A DNA stretch of 10,644 nucleotides from Phycisphaerales bacterium (GTDB taxonomy: Bacteria > Planctomycetota > Phycisphaerae > Sedimentisphaerales > Anaerobacaceae), in contig DQCG01000141.1 in the NCBI GenBank assembly GCA_003533825.1, forward strand, positions 914 to 11,557, read 5' to 3'. The notes beneath the pieces were generated by a model. That model was not told where the DNA came from and did no database searches. It worked only from the letters and a program-made list of their open reading frames with translations. Of the stretch, positions 7,645-10,644 are shown piece after piece. Made by a program: the position numbers and the translations under genes. Numbering within the stretch: position 1 is the first letter of the stretch; the number at the start of each line of letters is the position of its first letter.

Positions 7645-9126
7645 ATGAAGACATCACAAAATATTATGAGTCGTCAGCGATATGTGCTGATTTCAATTCT
7701 GTTTTTTCATAGCGTCAACACGTATATGGATCGCGTCTGCATCGCATCTGCTGTGGATCATATCATGAAAGACCTTTCGATGACCGCAGAGCGAATGGGA
7801 TTGGTGCTTGGAATCTTTGCTCTGGGATACGCATTATTTCAGGTTCCTTCCGGATGGATCGCCGACAAGCTTGGGCCACGTAAAGCATTGACAATTGTGG
7901 TTTCGGTATGGAGCATGTTTACCGCTTTGACCGGGGCAGTCCGAAATGGCGTACAAATGCTTGTGCTCCGATTTCTATTCGGTGCAGGTGAAGCGGGTGC
8001 TTTTCCGGGGGCAACGCAGGCCTTTTTCCGCTGGCTGCCCGTCAAGGACCGCGGCCTCGCCCACGGCATCAATTTCTCAGGCAGCCGCCTGGGGGCTGCA
8101 TTTTCACTCTTTTTAATTCCGTGGCTGATAATGAAGATTGGTTGGCGATGTACCTTCGCGGTCAATGGATTGATCGGCGTCATCTGGGCTACGGTATGGC
8201 TCGTATGGTTCCGTGATAATCCCAAAGATAATAAGAAAGTCAACAAAGCAGAACTGGATTATATCGAGCAGGGGCGTGTCAGTGATTTCACAGCTACGAT
8301 CAAATCATCGTTTGCGGAAATCTTTACATCTCTGAATATGTCGCTGGCGATGCTTCAATACTTTGCCAGCAATGTCACTTTTTTCATTAGCTTGTCCTGG
8401 TTGCCCAAATACATCAAAGACCAGTGGCCCGATGATCCCAACGCCATTTATTATTCGGCTGTACCTCTGATTTTTGCCGCTTTCGCAAACTGGATTGCAG
8501 GCACAATGGTGACAGGACTCTACAAGAAGGGCTTTCATGTCGGATCCAGACGAGTCACAGCAATTATCGGTTTTTCCCTGGGTGTTATCGGCCTTGTGCT
8601 GGCGATGCAGGCCAAGAATCTGGATTTTCTGGCTACAGGCAAGGCACAGCTTAACTGGTTCGTCTTTTGTTTCGCTCTTGCGACATTCGGTGTTGATATG
8701 ACGCTCAGTCCGAGTTGGGCCTTTTGCAACGATATCGGCGGTGCCAATTCCGGTGCTGTCTCAGGCTCAATGAACATGGTAGGCAACATTGGGGCGGCCC
8801 TTAGCGCTATCATGTTCCCGATTTTGTTAAACAAAGAGACTGGAAGTGCGAATTTATTCTTTGGTCTGGCTGCAGGTCTTAACTTTATGGCCATTGTTAT
8901 CTGGTGCTTTATGAATCCGAATCGAACTTCGGACAAGAAGCTTTCGCTGGAAGCTATTCGAAACCGGTTTATTGCCATGCTTACGTCTTTGGTCCTGCTA
9001 ACTCTCGGAACGGTGGGTTACAACATTTATAGGTCAACTCGCAAGAAACCGGCGACCACAGATCAAACCAGTCAAGCCGATCCTAACGATGTGGAAGATA
9101 ATATAACAACGGAAGAAGAAAAATAA
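7645..9126 (+). CDS. MFS transporter, anion:cation symporter (ACS) type, probable sugar-acid importer
   Basis: This 493-residue inner-membrane protein has the 12 expected hydrophobic segments. MFS motif A is seen as GWIADKLGPRKAL (70-82) between segments 2 and 3. ACS-like features include YMDRVCIASA (27-36) after the first segment, RFLFGAGEAGAFPGATQAFFRWLP split across segments 4-5 (109-132), and GWRCTF (166-171). Known ACS members carry hexuronates, galactonate, glucarate, tartrate or phthalate with protons, so an organic-acid substrate fits the operon. A thirteenth hydrophobic stretch (about 442-462) is followed by an acidic, hydrophilic tail to 493; typical family members end soon after segment 12, so this is an extension. 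The start at 7645 has no close ribosome site (AAGGG at 7626-7630 is 14 bases away); M8 at 7666 is an alternative start. Confidence 0.9.
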   Translation: MKTSQNIMSRQRYVLISILFFHSVNTYMDRVCIASAVDHIMKDLSMTAERMGLVLGIFALGYALFQVPSGWIADKLGPRKALTIVVSVWSMFTALTGAVRNGVQMLVLRFLFGAGEAGAFPGATQAFFRWLPVKDRGLAHGINFSGSRLGAAFSLFLIPWLIMKIGWRCTFAVNGLIGVIWATVWLVWFRDNPKDNKKVNKAELDYIEQGRVSDFTATIKSSFAEIFTSLNMSLAMLQYFASNVTFFISLSWLPKYIKDQWPDDPNAIYYSAVPLIFAAFANWIAGTMVTGLYKKGFHVGSRRVTAIIGFSLGVIGLVLAMQAKNLDFLATGKAQLNWFVFCFALATFGVDMTLSPSWAFCNDIGGANSGAVSGSMNMVGNIGAALSAIMFPILLNKETGSANLFFGLAAGLNFMAIVIWCFMNPNRTSDKKLSLEAIRNRFIAMLTSLVLLTLGTVGYNIYRSTRKKPATTDQTSQADPNDVEDNITTEEEK

Positions 9127-9128
9127 CC

Positions 9129-9133
9129 GAGGA
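9129..9133 (+). promoter_or_regulatory. Ribosome binding site of the Gfo/Idh/MocA gene
   Basis: GAGGA lies 6 bases before ATG 9140. It is the only well-placed Shine-Dalgarno in the operon and contrasts with the weak or absent sites of the other four genes. Confidence 0.6.
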
Positions 9134-9139
9134 ATACTG

Positions 9140-10171
9140 ATGAGTTCTTTCAAAGCAGTAGCAGTGGGAGCGGGGTATTTCAGTCACTTTCAGTACGAGG
9201 CCTGGCAGCGGATTCCGGAAGTCACTGTGACGGCCTTCTGCAACCGCAACGCCGAGCGGGCAAAGCCAATCAAAGAGAAGTACGGTATCGAACGTCATTA
9301 TACGGACTACCGTGAAATGCTGGAGAAGGAGAAGCCTGATTTTGTGGATATTATTACGCCGCCGCCGACGCATTTGGAAATGTGTAAAATAGCGGCGGAC
9401 CTGGGTATTCATGTGATTTGCCAAAAACCGTTAGCTCCAACGTTCGACGAGGCAAGGCAGATCGTCGACTATGCTGACAAAGCCGGCATTCGTTTCATGG
9501 TCCACGAGAACTGGCGTTTCCAGCCGTGGTACAGGGAAATCAGAAAGTTGCTCGATGGTGGTGATGTTGGCGATAAGATTCACTCTATTTATTTCCGTTC
9601 ACGCATGGGCGATGGCTGGGGCGAGGATGCGTATCTGGACCGCCAGCCGTATTTCCGGGATTATCCACGGCTGTTGGTTTATGAAAATGGCGTGCACTTT
9701 ATAGATACATATCGCTATCTCTGCGGTGAGATCAAAGAAGTTTATGCCGTACTAAAGAAACTTAATCCGGTTATCACCGGCGAAGATTACGGGGTCATAA
9801 TCTTCCACTTCGAAAGCGGGGCCACTGGAATCTGGGATGCCAATCGATACAATGAATGCAACTTCGAGAAGCCTCGCTACACATTTGGTGAGCTGCTGCT
9901 CGATGCAAATGAAGGGTCCATACGACTATATCTGGATGGTAGAATTACAATACAGAAACTCGGCGAAAAAGAGCGATTGCACCATTATCATCACGAAGAT
10001 CACGCATTTTGCGGAGATTGTTGTTATACAACCCAGCGTCATTTTGTTGATAGAATGCTCGATGGTAAGCCCTTCGAAACGAATGGACATGAATACCTTA
10101 AGACATTGGCAGTACAGGAAACGGTATATGAGTCGGCATCTAAGAATGCCACTATAAGTGTCGGTCAATAA
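9140..10171 (+). CDS. Gfo/Idh/MocA-family NAD(P)-dependent oxidoreductase
   Basis: The 343-residue length and layout are typical of the family. There is an N-terminal Rossmann fold with AVAVGAGYFS (G10, G12; the third glycine of GxGxxG is S15), the ITPPPTH segment (72-78), and the catalytic-lysine motif as CQKPLAP (K97; EKP is the common form). An alpha/beta substrate domain follows with HENWRFQPW (122-130) and GVHFIDTYRYL (H186). The acid four residues before that histidine, commonly Asp, is Glu here (E182). Members oxidise or reduce sugars, inositols, amino sugars or sugar acids, and some act by transient oxidation in glycoside cleavage. Substrate cannot be predicted. As last gene of the operon, 13 bases after the transporter and with a good GAGGA site, it probably acts early on the imported compound. 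A Cys/His-rich patch near residues 282-297 (HHYHHEDHAFCGDCCY) could bind a metal, which is uncertain. Confidence 0.92.
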   Translation: MSSFKAVAVGAGYFSHFQYEAWQRIPEVTVTAFCNRNAERAKPIKEKYGIERHYTDYREMLEKEKPDFVDIITPPPTHLEMCKIAADLGIHVICQKPLAPTFDEARQIVDYADKAGIRFMVHENWRFQPWYREIRKLLDGGDVGDKIHSIYFRSRMGDGWGEDAYLDRQPYFRDYPRLLVYENGVHFIDTYRYLCGEIKEVYAVLKKLNPVITGEDYGVIIFHFESGATGIWDANRYNECNFEKPRYTFGELLLDANEGSIRLYLDGRITIQKLGEKERLHHYHHEDHAFCGDCCYTTQRHFVDRMLDGKPFETNGHEYLKTLAVQETVYESASKNATISVGQ

Positions 10172-10354
10172 ATCGTACCTTCTCAATCCCACCGAACGGG
10201 CGTAGTTAGGGGCTGTGATGAGTTCGTAGAATGAAATCACAGTATCTCGGTATCTCTGGGTGTGACAAATTTTTCTGGCGCTCAAAATAGGTAATCTGTA
10301 GAATGTGGGAAATATAGTTTTTGTTTCATTAACCACGTTCTATAGGAGATAGTT

Positions 10355-10644
10355 ATGAACAACGTGAATTTGCCGACAATTAACGACAGGAAGTTAAAGG
10401 AATTATTGGCCGCTGAGTTTAGTGTTGAAGACTGTAAAATTTCTCCCAAAGGGCCGAAACGCCTTTATGTGGGCACGGATGGGGTTAAGGTTCCTATGGT
10501 TACAGAAGCAGAGAAGAACAAGAGACGGAAAGCTCGTGGGCCTAAACGCACCAGCGGCAGACGCAGGCGAATGCACAAAGGTGCGGATAATCCTTACAAG
10601 GAATTTAAGATAGCTACCTTTTATAACGAGTCAAACGAGCATCG
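10355..10644 (+). CDS. N-terminal part of a probable DDE-type transposase (continues past window end)
   Basis: A strong Shine-Dalgarno AGGAG (10344-10348) lies 6 bases before ATG 10355, and an in-frame TAG at 10343-10345 prevents an earlier start in this frame. The 96 visible codons run off the right edge. They show RLYVGTDGVKVPMV (about 37-50), a very basic stretch (KNKRRKARGPKR, then GRRRRMHKG) and YKEFKIATFYNESNEHR (about 80-96). The pattern 'DG-x-x-VP ... (W/Y)KE-x-K-x-x-x-x-Y' resembles the segment around the first catalytic Asp of several IS-family transposases such as ISKra4-like ones, so D43 may be that residue. The N-terminus is shorter than I would expect for such a transposase, so it may be a truncated copy or a variant. 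No terminal inverted repeat was found upstream. Family assignment is tentative. Confidence 0.55.
   Translation, partial: MNNVNLPTINDRKLKELLAAEFSVEDCKISPKGPKRLYVGTDGVKVPMVTEAEKNKRRKARGPKRTSGRRRRMHKGADNPYKEFKIATFYNESNEH

Noticed and set aside
10213..10242. CTGTGAT...ATCACAG inverted repeat after the operon, considered as terminator
   Set aside because: The stem is only 7 bp with a 16-base loop and no T-run; no convincing terminator is visible after 10171.

Overview
The window looks like chromosome from an environmental heterotrophic bacterium. A planctomycete, possibly Phycisphaerae-like, is the best guess. The hints are a secreted carbohydrate-binding protein typical of polysaccharide degraders, a very large unrecognised membrane protein, sparse Shine-Dalgarno use, and a sugar-acid catabolic operon. 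No rRNA, tRNA or marker gene is present, so this assignment is an inference. Every convincing gene is on the + strand.

Layout. Positions 1-942 hold the 3' part of a probably secreted protein. It ends in a beta-sandwich-like region followed by a domain resembling the C-terminal domain of GH115-type glycoside hydrolases. A short GC-rich hairpin follows (about 951-977). A candidate promoter (1012-1040) precedes a 1072-residue membrane protein (1105-4323) of unknown function. That protein has an N-terminal anchor, a TPR-like region, about eight central membrane segments and a C-terminal helical-repeat region.

Positions 4471-10171 hold a tightly packed five-gene operon: (1) a tartrate/D-malate/isopropylmalate-type decarboxylating dehydrogenase, (2) a metal-dependent cyclase-family hydrolase, (3) a DUF1537 four-carbon acid-sugar kinase, (4) an ACS-family MFS organic-acid transporter and (5) a Gfo/Idh/MocA oxidoreductase. 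The junctions are a 17-base overlap and gaps of 24, 17 and 13 bases. The set fits uptake and breakdown of a small sugar acid (for example a tetronate or a longer aldonate or its lactone). The transporter would import the acid, the hydrolase or oxidoreductase would convert it, the kinase would phosphorylate a C4 acid, and the dehydrogenase would oxidise and decarboxylate it to a triose phosphate. A dehydrogenase of the tartrate type beside a DUF1537 kinase, where PdxA2 is the described partner, is the most interesting point. The exact substrate cannot be read from sequence.

At the right edge (10355-10644) the first 96 codons of a basic protein resemble part of a DDE-type transposase, so an insertion sequence probably begins just downstream of the operon. 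The non-coding gaps 943-1104, 4324-4470 and 10172-10354 are all under 300 bases. Apart from the sites listed, I see no RNA gene, CRISPR or convincing intrinsic terminator in them.
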